A program made the translations under genes and the position numbers. Positions 23,924-31,760 of a stretch of 41,845 nucleotides of DNA are shown here, one piece after another (positions within the stretch are counted from its first letter, which is position 1; every line of letters begins with the position of its first letter). Source of the stretch: Mycoplasma sp. CAG:611 (GTDB taxonomy: Bacteria > Bacillota_I > Bacilli_A > RF39 > UBA660); contig HF999761.1 in the NCBI GenBank assembly GCA_000434175.1, positions 1,698 to 43,542 of the forward strand, read 5' to 3'. The notes under the pieces were generated by a model. That model did not search any database. It was not told the DNA's origin and saw nothing but the letters and a program-made list of their open reading frames with translations.

Positions 23924-24856
23924 ATGGAAAAATTTAATGAAATAATAAATGCAATAAATATGATTAACGACCATAATTACAAAAAATCAGATGGTGTTGT
24001 AAAAGAATTTATACGATTTATTTTTACAAGCATTGATGAAATTAATGAAGGAGCATTTGAATTTATTTATGAATATGCAATTAAAGATTCATTAATGAAT
24101 TTATATGAGTTTGCAAAAGAAAATAATCTTAAAGAAATAATGGATTCATCATTAGCATTACCTTTTTTTGGATATATGCAAGAAGGTAGTAAATTAAAAA
24201 TTGGTTTAAAAATCGACAGTGAAAAAAATGATTCATTTGTGATAGATATTGACTCTTCAAACAATGATATACATATTTATTGTTTAAATAAAAAATATTA
24301 TTTAATAGATGATGATATTTCAAGTTATGATTGTCCTAAACTTTATGTATATAAATTTGAAAATAAAAATAAAGTCGAGGTATCATCTCCAACTATTGTT
24401 TGTGACTGCCTTTTTAACGATGAAGGATTAATGATTAGAAAAGAGATAGAAATTAGTTATCAAGATGCTGTTTTTAGTGAAATAGCAAGAAAACAAACCT
24501 TTATAAAATATTTAATAGAAAAAGAAAATTTAAAGGCGGCAAAAGATTTAATTTTAAGTTATAAAGAAAAGTTTAATTTGTTACCTGTTTTATACGATGA
24601 TAAATTTAGAATAATATTTGAAAGAAATAAAGAAAGTTTTACCATTGTTAATAAGATTTCACAATGTTTAATTGATAATAATATTGTTTATGAAGAAGCA
24701 AAAGAAATATATTTAAACCCTGAAAATAGGCTTTATGATTTGAATTATTTTAATAATAATTGTTCTAAAGATGGAAATTATTTAATTGGTATTGGAAAAG
24801 AAGAAAATGAGAAGTTAAAAGAAACTTATTTAAGAAGATTAAGAAGTTTAGATTAA
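23924..24856 (+). CDS. Hypothetical 310-aa cytoplasmic protein
   Basis: 310 aa, not recognised. It appears to be two parts. The first 90 residues are helical (KEFIRFIFTSIDEINEGAFEFIYEYAI). A beta-rich middle (about 95-190) follows, with SFVIDIDSSNNDIHIYCL and VSSPTIVCDCLFNDEGLMIRK. A helical C-terminal third then contains KQTFIKYLIEKENLKAAKDLI. There is no signal or membrane helix and no recognisable catalytic motif. AAAGAGGTGGTG lies before the ATG, with a TTGCTA/TATTAT promoter-like pair upstream (23869-23897). It follows smc by 69 nt and may be partly co-transcribed. The 3' end overlaps its own terminator. Confidence 0.7.
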   Translation: MEKFNEIINAINMINDHNYKKSDGVVKEFIRFIFTSIDEINEGAFEFIYEYAIKDSLMNLYEFAKENNLKEIMDSSLALPFFGYMQEGSKLKIGLKIDSEKNDSFVIDIDSSNNDIHIYCLNKKYYLIDDDISSYDCPKLYVYKFENKNKVEVSSPTIVCDCLFNDEGLMIRKEIEISYQDAVFSEIARKQTFIKYLIEKENLKAAKDLILSYKEKFNLLPVLYDDKFRIIFERNKESFTIVNKISQCLIDNNIVYEEAKEIYLNPENRLYDLNYFNNNCSKDGNYLIGIGKEENEKLKETYLRRLRSLD

Positions 24857-24866
24857 CTTCTTTTTA
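24841..24866 (+). terminator. Terminator overlapping a stop codon
   Basis: AAGAAGTT (24841-24848) and AACTTCTT (24855-24862) form an 8-bp stem with T's following. The TAA of the 310-aa gene lies in the loop and stem. Confidence 0.8.
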
Positions 24867-24891
24867 TATAAAAAAGACCTTAAATAGGTCT
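24866..24891 (-). terminator. Terminator of def
   Basis: On the reverse strand AGACCT and AGGTCT (24891-24886/24880-24875) form a 6-bp stem followed by a T-run. It contains the def stop codon. Confidence 0.78.
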
Positions 24892-25437
24892 ATATTTATT
24901 CGCATCTTTATAAGGGTCATTTTTATCAATTCTATCAACAAATAAAATACCGTTTAAATGATCTAATTCATGTTGAAAAGCAATAGCAAGTTCTTCACGA
25001 CCTCTAACTTTTATTTTATTACCATCAATGTCGTAGCCTTCGATTGTTACTCTTGCATATCTTGGTACAATTCCTTCACATTCACGATTGATACTTAAGC
25101 ATCCTTCGCCTTCTTCAACATAAATCATTTCTTCAGAATTACTAACAATTTTGGGATTAATAATAACATAATTTTTAAAGGTTTCTTTTATTTCTTGTTC
25201 GTGAACGACAACAAAATATCTTTTATTAATTCCAAGTTGAATAGCAGCAAGTCCCATCCCTGGTCTTAAGTCATATTCCTCTGCAATTTTTTCTATTTGA
25301 CTATTTGTTAAGTAGTTAATAATATCATTAATTGTATGTTTATCTTCTTCACTTAATGGGAATTCAACTTCTTTACTAATAGTTCTAAGTCTTTTATCTT
25401 CTTCATCTAATATATCTAATTTTTTAATATTTTTCAT
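24880..25437 (-). CDS. def: Peptide deformylase
   Basis: 185 aa. It removes the formyl group from the N-terminal Met of new proteins. All three family motifs are present: GMGLAAIQLGI (motif 1), EGCLS (motif 2, metal-binding Cys) and HELDHLNGILF (motif 3, HExxH with the catalytic Glu). It ends in a short DPYKDANKYRPI tail. The length and the insertion before motif 2 fit the Gram-positive (type 2) form. The ATG at 25437 is used because GGTG lies 6 nt upstream; a GTG at 25446 lies inside that site. It is probably monocistronic. Confidence 0.96.
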   Translation of the reverse strand: MKNIKKLDILDEEDKRLRTISKEVEFPLSEEDKHTINDIINYLTNSQIEKIAEEYDLRPGMGLAAIQLGINKRYFVVVHEQEIKETFKNYVIINPKIVSNSEEMIYVEEGEGCLSINRECEGIVPRYARVTIEGYDIDGNKIKVRGREELAIAFQHELDHLNGILFVDRIDKNDPYKDANKYRPI

Positions 25438-25484
25438 ATACTTCACCTTTTTTGTAAAAATCAGTTATATTTTATCACAAAACA

Positions 25485-25514
25485 AGAAAAAAGGAAATAG
25501 TTTTTTCTATTTCC
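25485..25514 (-). terminator. Terminator of the YjcZ-like gene
   Basis: On the reverse strand GGAAATAG and CTATTTCC (25514-25507/25500-25493) form a perfect 8-bp stem with a run of T's downstream. Confidence 0.88.
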
Positions 25515-25530
25515 AAATAATAATTATATA

Positions 25531-25704
25531 TTAGTTCCAATTTCTTGCGCCAAGAATAATTATTAATAAGATAAATAATACTAGAACAATTGCATATCCG
25601 TTTCCAGCATATCCTGTGTTACCACCGCATGTTGGCATAGTATTTCCACAGCATGATGTTCCACCATAGTTACCGTATCCGTAAGAATTTCCGTAATAAT
25701 ACAT
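25531..25704 (-). CDS. YjcZ-like small Gly/Tyr-rich membrane peptide
   Basis: 57 aa. The first 36 residues are rich in Gly, Tyr and Asn (MYYYGNSYGYGNYGG) with CC and PTC cysteines. A single membrane helix follows (GYAIVLVLFILLIIILGARNWN). This layout matches the YjcZ family of small sporulation-linked proteins in Bacilli. AGGAGG sits 6 nt before the ATG and a clear terminator follows, so it is a real, probably highly translated gene. The cysteines are extra compared with the members I remember. It is likely a membrane- or coat-associated peptide; the function is unknown. Confidence 0.82.
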   Translation of the reverse strand: MYYYGNSYGYGNYGGTSCCGNTMPTCGGNTGYAGNGYAIVLVLFILLIIILGARNWN

Positions 25705-25872
25705 AAACATCCTCCTTTTAATTTATCTATTATAGTTTATTAAATTAGTAAGTGTTTTGTCATTATAAATAACTAAGTTTTATTAAATAATTGTTTACAA
25801 TAGTTTAAAAAAACTTTATTTTTAAGTTTAATAAAAGATAATTTTATGTTATTATATTAATGAGGATAGAAT

Positions 25873-27030
25873 ATGAAAGATAAAATAAAGAATATTGATA
25901 AAAAACTTTTTTTAACAACTGTAGTTTTGTTTGGATTTGGTCTTATTATGATTTTTTCTGCTTCAAGTGTAACAGCATACTTTCAAGAAGTAAGTCCAAG
26001 TTATTATTTTACAAGGCAATTAGTTATCATATTAATTTCATTTTTAGTATGTGTGATTTTTGGTATGCAAATAAAAACAAAAAATTACAAAGGATATGCA
26101 TGGATAGCGCTTATTGTTATAACTTGTATTGTTTTTGCTACGCTTATTTATTCTGTTGCTTTTAATGGTGCAAAAGGATGGATTGAACTTCCTGTTATAG
26201 GTACTATTCAACCTAGTGAGTTTGCTAAGCCAATTATAATTGTATGGATAGGAACAATGCTTGGTTTTTCTAAAGATAAAGAACTAAAAAATCAAGTAAG
26301 AAATTCTTTAGTTGTTTTAATCGTATCAGCTTTAATCTTTTTTATGATAGTTTTACAAAAAGATTATGGAACTGCAATAATATTTTTTATAATATGTGCT
26401 GTTATGTTTTTTACATCACCTGTTGATAAAATTATTAAAAAGAAAATAGGGTTAATCGGAGGCACTGCAGGGGCTTTTATGATTATTGTTTTAACTATTA
26501 TAATTTTGAATGTGCCAGGTTTTATTGATAGTGATAAATTAGATAGATTTAATATAAAATCACCTTGTGAAAGATATTTAACAACAGGTAATCAAATATG
26601 TAATGGATATATTGCAATTAATAATGGAGGACTTTTAGGAAAAGGATTAGGTAATAGTACTCAAAAATATTTATATCTTCCAGAAGCTCATACTGATTTT
26701 ATATATCCTATAATAGTAGAAGAAACGGGAATTGTTGGAGCAACATTTGTCTTATTCTTATATTTCTTACTTATTTGTAGAATTTTAAGTATTGCTAAAA
26801 AAACAACTAATAATGCCAACAGACTTATATGTTATGGGACAGTAACTTATATATTGTCGCATATTATTATTAATTTACTTGGTGTAACTGGAGTTATTCC
26901 ATTGACGGGAGTTCCTCTTCCTTTTATGAGTTATGGAGGAAGTTTTGCAGCATCATTAATTGTAATATTAACTGTCGTTCAAAGAATAAATTATGAAGAA
27001 AATAAAAAAAATCGTAAAAAAATGGCCTAA
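25873..27030 (+). CDS. ftsW: FtsW/RodA/SpoVE family peptidoglycan polymerase
   Basis: 385 aa with about ten membrane helices. SEDS proteins polymerise lipid II into glycan strands with a partner class B PBP. Visible are the N-terminal FGLIMIFSASS motif, the QPSEFAKP segment with family residues, YGTA (LQKDYGTAIIF), the large outer loop with the AHTDFIYPIIVEETG motif (the catalytic Asp), and PLTGVPLPFMSYGGS near the C-terminus. FtsW is favoured over RodA by that last motif, but SpoVE cannot be excluded. GAGGATAG precedes the ATG. It has its own terminator and is away from other division genes. Confidence 0.93.
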   Translation: MKDKIKNIDKKLFLTTVVLFGFGLIMIFSASSVTAYFQEVSPSYYFTRQLVIILISFLVCVIFGMQIKTKNYKGYAWIALIVITCIVFATLIYSVAFNGAKGWIELPVIGTIQPSEFAKPIIIVWIGTMLGFSKDKELKNQVRNSLVVLIVSALIFFMIVLQKDYGTAIIFFIICAVMFFTSPVDKIIKKKIGLIGGTAGAFMIIVLTIIILNVPGFIDSDKLDRFNIKSPCERYLTTGNQICNGYIAINNGGLLGKGLGNSTQKYLYLPEAHTDFIYPIIVEETGIVGATFVLFLYFLLICRILSIAKKTTNNANRLICYGTVTYILSHIIINLLGVTGVIPLTGVPLPFMSYGGSFAASLIVILTVVQRINYEENKKNRKKMA

Positions 27031-27050
27031 ATTTTAGGTCTTTTTATTTT
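27024..27050 (+). terminator. Terminator of ftsW
   Basis: GGCCTAAA (27024-27031) and TTTAGGTC (27033-27040) form a stem of about 7 bp followed by a T-rich tract. It overlaps the ftsW stop codon. Confidence 0.75.
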
Positions 27051-27082
27051 TTGTCAATATAATTATATGGAGGGAAAAATAC

Positions 27083-27799
27083 ATGGAAAAAATAAAAGAA
27101 ATATTTGAAGAAAATAAAATAATTATAATATCTTGTTTTATAACATTGTTTTTATCTATTCTTTTAATTGGAGTTATTTATTATTATACTTATAATAATA
27201 TAAAAGAAATTAATGAAAAAATAATAAGCTTGCAAACTAGTAATGAAAAAATAGAAAAACTTGAAAAACAAGATCAATATGAAATAGCATATGTGTATGT
27301 TGATATTAAAGGAGAAGTTAAAAAACCAGGAACTTATAAAATGAATAAAGAAGATAGAGTAATTGATGTTATCGAAAAAGCAGGAGGTTTAACTTCTAAT
27401 GCTTCGACTAGAGCAAATAATTTAAGTAAAAAAGTAACGGATGAAATGGTTATAATTATTTATAGTAAAAATGAAATAACAAACTTTTCAAAAACAAAAG
27501 AAATAGAAGAAAAAATATCAACTAATTGTAATAATGCTTCGAATAATTATTCTGATACCAACTTATCTTGTATTGAAAAACCAACACCAAGTAAAACAGA
27601 AAAAGAAAATAAAGTTTCACTAAATACTGCATCAAAGGAAGAATTAATGAGTGTTAAAGGTATTGGAGAAAGTAAAGCCGATAGTATTATAAAATATAGA
27701 AAAGAAAAGGGATTATTTAAATCAGTTGAAGATTTAAAACAAATATCAGGAATCGGCGATAACATTTATGATAAAATTAAGGACTATTTTACTTTGTAA
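27083..27799 (+). CDS. comEA: ComEA-like competence DNA-binding protein
   Basis: 238 aa. It is a membrane-anchored receptor for incoming DNA. A signal-anchor helix lies at about residues 13-35. An SLBB-type domain (VYVDIKGEVKKPGTYKM ... VIDVIEKAGGLTS) is at about 70-135, with a Ser/Asn/Thr linker next. A helix-hairpin-helix DNA-binding domain (SLNTASKEELMSVKGIGESKADSIIKYR, split as two HhH units) is at about 177-238. GGAGGG precedes the ATG with a TATAAT just upstream. It overlaps comEC by 32 nt, the usual comEA-comEC order. Confidence 0.93.
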   Translation: MEKIKEIFEENKIIIISCFITLFLSILLIGVIYYYTYNNIKEINEKIISLQTSNEKIEKLEKQDQYEIAYVYVDIKGEVKKPGTYKMNKEDRVIDVIEKAGGLTSNASTRANNLSKKVTDEMVIIIYSKNEITNFSKTKEIEEKISTNCNNASNNYSDTNLSCIEKPTPSKTEKENKVSLNTASKEELMSVKGIGESKADSIIKYRKEKGLFKSVEDLKQISGIGDNIYDKIKDYFTL

Positions 27800-29855
27800 T
27801 TATCCTTATTATATAATTCTTTTTATTGCGTTATTTTATTTTTTAATAACAAACTTTTTTATTACCTATAAAAGTAATTATGAAGAAATAGAAAATATAG
27901 ATGCTAAAATTATAGATATTACAATTAAAGATTATGGAATAAAATTAACATTAAAAAACAAAGAAAAATTTATTGGCTATTTATATTTAAATAAAAACGA
28001 ACAAGATGAATTTTTAAACAATTATGGTTATGGAGATATAGTACATATAAATACAGAAAAATTAGATATAAATAATAATACTGTAGAAAACACATTTAAT
28101 TATAAAAAATATTTATACAATAATAAAATATTTCATGTGTTTAAAATAACTGATATAACAAAAATAAAAGATAATAAAAATATATTTTATAAAATAAAAA
28201 ACAGTCTTATAAAAAACAGTTTTAAATTAGAAAAAAGTTATCCATATATAAACGGATTAATATTTGGTAAAGATGATTATATAAAAAATGATGTTACTAA
28301 TTCTTTTAGAATTATAGGAATAAGCCATTTATTTGCCATAAGTGGTACACATATATCTATTTTTGTACTTATTTTAAATAATATATTAAAAAAATTAAAA
28401 ATATATGAAGAAAAAAGATGTATTATAATAATTTTGTTTTTGTTATTTTATATGTTTTTAACATCTTTTCCTATGTCTGTACTTAGAAGTTGTATTTTTA
28501 CAATTTTACTAACAATTAATAAAAGATTTTATTTTTTTATAAAAACACAGAATTTACTTTATTTAACGTTAGCAATAATTTTATTTATAAATCCTTTGTA
28601 TATTTTTAATTTAGGACTACAGTTATCTTTTTCAATTAGTTTAAGTTTAATTCTTATGGGTGAATATATAAATAGTTTTAAGAAAAATATAGGTAAATCC
28701 TTTTGTATTTCATTTATATCATTTGTTGTTTCTTTTCCTATAGTTATTAACAATTTTTATGAAGTTAATTTTTTATCTATTTTTTATAATTTATTTTTTG
28801 TTCCTTTTATTACAATTTTAATTTTACCATTAACATTAATAAGTTTCATATTTCCTTTTTTAGACAATATTTTACATTTATTTATATTTATTTTAGAAAA
28901 TTTGACATTATTTTTAAGTAAAATAAATGTTTTAAAAATAACATTTTGTAAAGTAAACTTTGTCATATTTTGTCTATATTATGTATTAATTATATTATGC
29001 TTGTTTAATTTAAAAAGAGGAAAGAAAAGAATAATATTTGTTCTTGCTATGGTTATAATTGTGCATTCTAGTATAAATTTTGTTAATAATAACTATATTA
29101 TGTTTATGGATGTTAATCAGGGTGATTCGACACTTATTGTCGTAAATAAAAAAACAACATTAATTGACACCGGAGGACTTTTACAGTTAAATAAAGACAA
29201 ATATGATTATAATATAACAAATAATAGAACAATACCTTATTTAAAATCAAAAGGTATTAAAAAAATAGATAATTTAATTTTAACCCATGGAGATTACGAT
29301 CATATGGGAGAAGCTATTAATATTGTTAATAACTTTAAGGTAGAAAAAGTAATCTTTAACTGTGGTAAGTTTAACGATTTAGAAAAAGAACTAATTAAAG
29401 TATTAAATAAAAGAAAAATAAAATATTATTCTTGTATAAATGAATTAAATATTGATAATAACAAACTATATTTCTTGCAAACAAAAGAATATGATAATGA
29501 AAATGATAATAGTAATGTAATTTATACAAAAATTAATGGTTATAAATTTATGTTTATGGGAGATGCAGGAGTAGATAAAGAAAAAGATATATTAGAAAAT
29601 TATAATATATCAAATATAGATGTATTAAAAGTAGGACATCACGGAAGTAAAACAAGCAGTAGTAAAAAATTTATTGATGAGGCTAATCCTAAATATGGAG
29701 TTATTAGTGTTGGCAAAAATAATAAATATGGACATCCGAATAAAGAAATATTAAATACATTAAGTAATTCAAAAATATATAGAACAGATGAGGATGGCAG
29801 CATTATGTTTAAGATAAAAAATAATAAATTAAAAATAAAGACATGTAGTCCATAA
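27768..29855 (+). CDS. comEC: ComEC/Rec2 DNA-uptake channel
   Basis: 695 aa. It is the membrane channel that imports single-stranded DNA. The order is an N-terminal membrane segment with an OB-like outer domain, then a competence domain with many helices (LFAISGTHISIF is the family signature, about residue 190), then a C-terminal metallo-beta-lactamase domain. That domain contains DVNQGDST, LTHGDYDHMGEA and VGHHGSKTSSS. The zinc-type HxxxDH ligands look intact. The ATG at 27768 lies inside comEA with only a weak SD, so translation is probably coupled. The dinD-like gene starts 18 nt after its stop and is probably in the same transcript. Confidence 0.93.
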   Translation: MIKLRTILLCNYPYYIILFIALFYFLITNFFITYKSNYEEIENIDAKIIDITIKDYGIKLTLKNKEKFIGYLYLNKNEQDEFLNNYGYGDIVHINTEKLDINNNTVENTFNYKKYLYNNKIFHVFKITDITKIKDNKNIFYKIKNSLIKNSFKLEKSYPYINGLIFGKDDYIKNDVTNSFRIIGISHLFAISGTHISIFVLILNNILKKLKIYEEKRCIIIILFLLFYMFLTSFPMSVLRSCIFTILLTINKRFYFFIKTQNLLYLTLAIILFINPLYIFNLGLQLSFSISLSLILMGEYINSFKKNIGKSFCISFISFVVSFPIVINNFYEVNFLSIFYNLFFVPFITILILPLTLISFIFPFLDNILHLFIFILENLTLFLSKINVLKITFCKVNFVIFCLYYVLIILCLFNLKRGKKRIIFVLAMVIIVHSSINFVNNNYIMFMDVNQGDSTLIVVNKKTTLIDTGGLLQLNKDKYDYNITNNRTIPYLKSKGIKKIDNLILTHGDYDHMGEAINIVNNFKVEKVIFNCGKFNDLEKELIKVLNKRKIKYYSCINELNIDNNKLYFLQTKEYDNENDNSNVIYTKINGYKFMFMGDAGVDKEKDILENYNISNIDVLKVGHHGSKTSSSKKFIDEANPKYGVISVGKNNKYGHPNKEILNTLSNSKIYRTDEDGSIMFKIKNNKLKIKTCSP

Positions 29856-29872
29856 GAAAGGTAGATGATAAG

Positions 29873-30676
29873 ATGAATGATATAAAAGAATATACAACAA
29901 AATTATTTGAAGATATTAAACATATAGATGAGTTTGGTAATGAATATTGGTTGGCAAGAGAATTACCAAATATATTAGAATATACACAATGGAGAAGATT
30001 TGAAAATGTCATTAATAAAGCAAAATTTGCATGTAAGAACTCAAACATTAAGGTTGATGAGCATTTTGCCAACGTCGGCAAAATGGTTGATATAGGTTCA
30101 AATACCAAAAGAATAACTAAAGATTATAGACTAACAAGATATGCATGCTATTTAATTGCACAAAATGGTGATTCAAGAAAAGAAGTAATAGCACTTGCTC
30201 AAACTTACTTTGCAATTCAAACAAGAAAACAAGAATTAAGTGAAAAAGAGTATGATGAACTTACTGAAGATGAGAAAAGATTATATAGGAGAAATCAAGC
30301 ACGAAAAGGAAACTATAATTTAAATAAAACTGCAGTTAAAGCTCATGTAAAAGATTTAGCTAGATTTCATAACGCTGGATATAAAGGACTATATAATGGT
30401 GAAACGGCAGATGATATATTTAAAAGGAAAAAACTAAGATATAGAGAAGATATATTAGATAACATGGGTAGCGAAGAACTAGCTAATAATATATTTAGAA
30501 TAGCACAAACAGATGCTAAATTAAAAAGAGATAAAGTAGATAATGAATATACTGCCAATTCCGTTCATTATGAAGTGGGTAAGGAAGTAAGAGAAAGTAT
30601 TAAAAGATTAGGAGGAACAATGCCAGAAAATTTACCAACACCAAATAGGAGTTTAAAAAAAGTTAGAAAAAGATAA
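29873..30676 (+). CDS. dinD: DinD-like DNA damage-inducible protein
   Basis: 267 aa, close to E. coli DinD in length. An N-terminal BRO-N type domain has FGNEYWLARELPNILEYTQWRRFENVI and TKRITKDYRLTRYACYLIAQNGD. The DinD C-terminal region has FRIAQTDAKLKRDKV, HYEVGKEVRESI and GGTMPENLPTPNRSLK. In E. coli DinD is SOS-induced and can inhibit RecA filaments. GAAAGGTAGATG precedes the ATG. It follows comEC by 18 nt. No LexA-type box (GAAC-N4-GTTC) is visible near it. A dinD downstream of DNA-uptake genes might limit RecA on incoming strands, but it may equally be a mobile passenger. Confidence 0.88.
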   Translation: MNDIKEYTTKLFEDIKHIDEFGNEYWLARELPNILEYTQWRRFENVINKAKFACKNSNIKVDEHFANVGKMVDIGSNTKRITKDYRLTRYACYLIAQNGDSRKEVIALAQTYFAIQTRKQELSEKEYDELTEDEKRLYRRNQARKGNYNLNKTAVKAHVKDLARFHNAGYKGLYNGETADDIFKRKKLRYREDILDNMGSEELANNIFRIAQTDAKLKRDKVDNEYTANSVHYEVGKEVRESIKRLGGTMPENLPTPNRSLKKVRKR

Positions 30677-30788
30677 CAAAAAATTAAAAACAGATGTTCT
30701 AGAGTGATGGATATAATAAGTATGGAAAGTAAGAAAATGTCTAGAGATACTAAAATAAATATATAAAATTAACGAGGAGAAATAAAGT

Positions 30789-31436
30789 ATGAATAATAAA
30801 TCTAAAGAATTAGAAAAGATTCTAATTACAATAAGAGAAACATCTGAAAGAGACCTAGACGAACTTTCAGATAGTATAGATAAGATAATAGAATGTCATA
30901 TAACAAATGAAAGGACAATAAGCCTTATTTTTGATACTATATTAAGTATTGAATTCATAGAAGATGACAAGAAAATAAAAGTCTTTCACAAACTGTCAAA
31001 TTACTGTCGAAGTTTTAATGAAGAATTAGCTGATGATTACGATAAGATATTAGAACAAGATTTAAACTATGATTATGATGAAGAGTGGAACGACGACTTA
31101 GAATATGAAACAGTTCCATGGTTTGATGAAGGAATGAAACAATTTAAATCTAATGATAGGGAGTATTTAAAGTCTAAAATAGAATTTAGAAATTTTTTTC
31201 TTAAAGTAAAGAAAGAGGTACAAGATTTTCCAAAACTAAATGAATTAAGCAAAGAAGAATTACAAAATAACCATTTATTTGGGGAACTTTCATATTTGGC
31301 AATTAGGTTTTTTAACGAAATAATGACAGATGACGATTTCAGAAATTTAAAGTACTCTTTAAAAAGAATCAAAAAGTATGGTGAAGAAGTGTTAAAAGAT
31401 ATGTTCGAATATTATACTAACAAGTATGAGAAATAA
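30789..31436 (+). CDS. Hypothetical acidic protein next to dinD
   Basis: 215 aa, very acidic in the middle (about residues 85-115, including NYDYDEEWNDDLEYETVPWFDEG). The N-terminal third is helical, with RETSERDLDELSDSIDKI, and the C-terminus is helical and Lys-rich. There is no signal peptide, membrane segment or known motif. CGAGGAG lies before the ATG. It lies between dinD and the pcrA promoter region, and dinD with this gene together look like an inserted pair. It may be a DinD partner, an antidefence or toxin-antitoxin type protein, or a passenger. The sequence alone does not decide. Confidence 0.68.
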   Translation: MNNKSKELEKILITIRETSERDLDELSDSIDKIIECHITNERTISLIFDTILSIEFIEDDKKIKVFHKLSNYCRSFNEELADDYDKILEQDLNYDYDEEWNDDLEYETVPWFDEGMKQFKSNDREYLKSKIEFRNFFLKVKKEVQDFPKLNELSKEELQNNHLFGELSYLAIRFFNEIMTDDDFRNLKYSLKRIKKYGEEVLKDMFEYYTNKYEK

Positions 31437-31577
31437 TAATTTTGTAATAAAGTATTGTTCTGATGAAAGAATTACTATAAGAAAATATGAATTAGTATAA
31501 TAAATGAATAATATTTAAAAGAAATCATATAATAAAATTGTAACATCTGTAATTAAATATAATAATATATATTAAAG

Positions 31578-31617
31578 ACACTTAGATACTTTAAAACTTA
31601 AAAAGTTTCTAAAGTGT
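31578..31617 (+). terminator. Imperfect hairpin with T-rich tail
   Basis: ACACTTAGATACTTT and AAAGTTTCTAAAGTGT pair with one bulge and one T-T mismatch, followed by TTTTAT. Probably the end of the dinD transcript. Confidence 0.55.
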
Positions 31618-31629
31618 TTTATATAGATG

Positions 31630-31669
31630 GAGTTTGTGTAGCTTATTTTTACATAAACTCTTTTTTATT
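31630..31669 (+). terminator. Terminator before pcrA
   Basis: GAGTTTGTGTA (31630-31640) pairs with TACATAAACTC (31650-31660), 11 bp with one G-U, followed by six T's. Confidence 0.85.
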
Positions 31670-31702
31670 TTTAAAAAAACAAAACAAATGTACTCAAATT
31701 CA

Positions 31703-31731
31703 TTGACTAATATTTTTATAATTGATATGAT
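31703..31731 (+). promoter_or_regulatory. SigmaA promoter of pcrA
   Basis: TTGACT (31703-31708), a 17-nt spacer, then TATGAT (31726-31731), about 30 nt before the start codon. Confidence 0.8.
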
Positions 31732-31760
31732 TAATATGAATGAAAGTAAGAGGTATAAAA

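Larger units (their letters stand above)
31437..31760. other. 324-bp intergenic stretch before pcrA
   Basis: The first 140 bp are AT-rich with no gene seen. Then come two hairpins (31578-31617 and 31630-31669) and a good promoter (31703-31731), listed separately. Confidence 0.6.

Noticed and set aside
28559..28966. Reverse-strand frames inside comEC
   Set aside because: They overlap the membrane part of a confident gene and lack SD sequences.
29800..29873. LexA/SOS box upstream of dinD
   Set aside because: No GAAC-N4-GTTC-like site is present; the region is the end of comEC.
30693..30756. ATGTTCTAGAG / ATGTCTAGAG near-repeat after dinD
   Set aside because: Two imperfect short copies without symmetry or regular spacing; not enough to call a repeat or operator.
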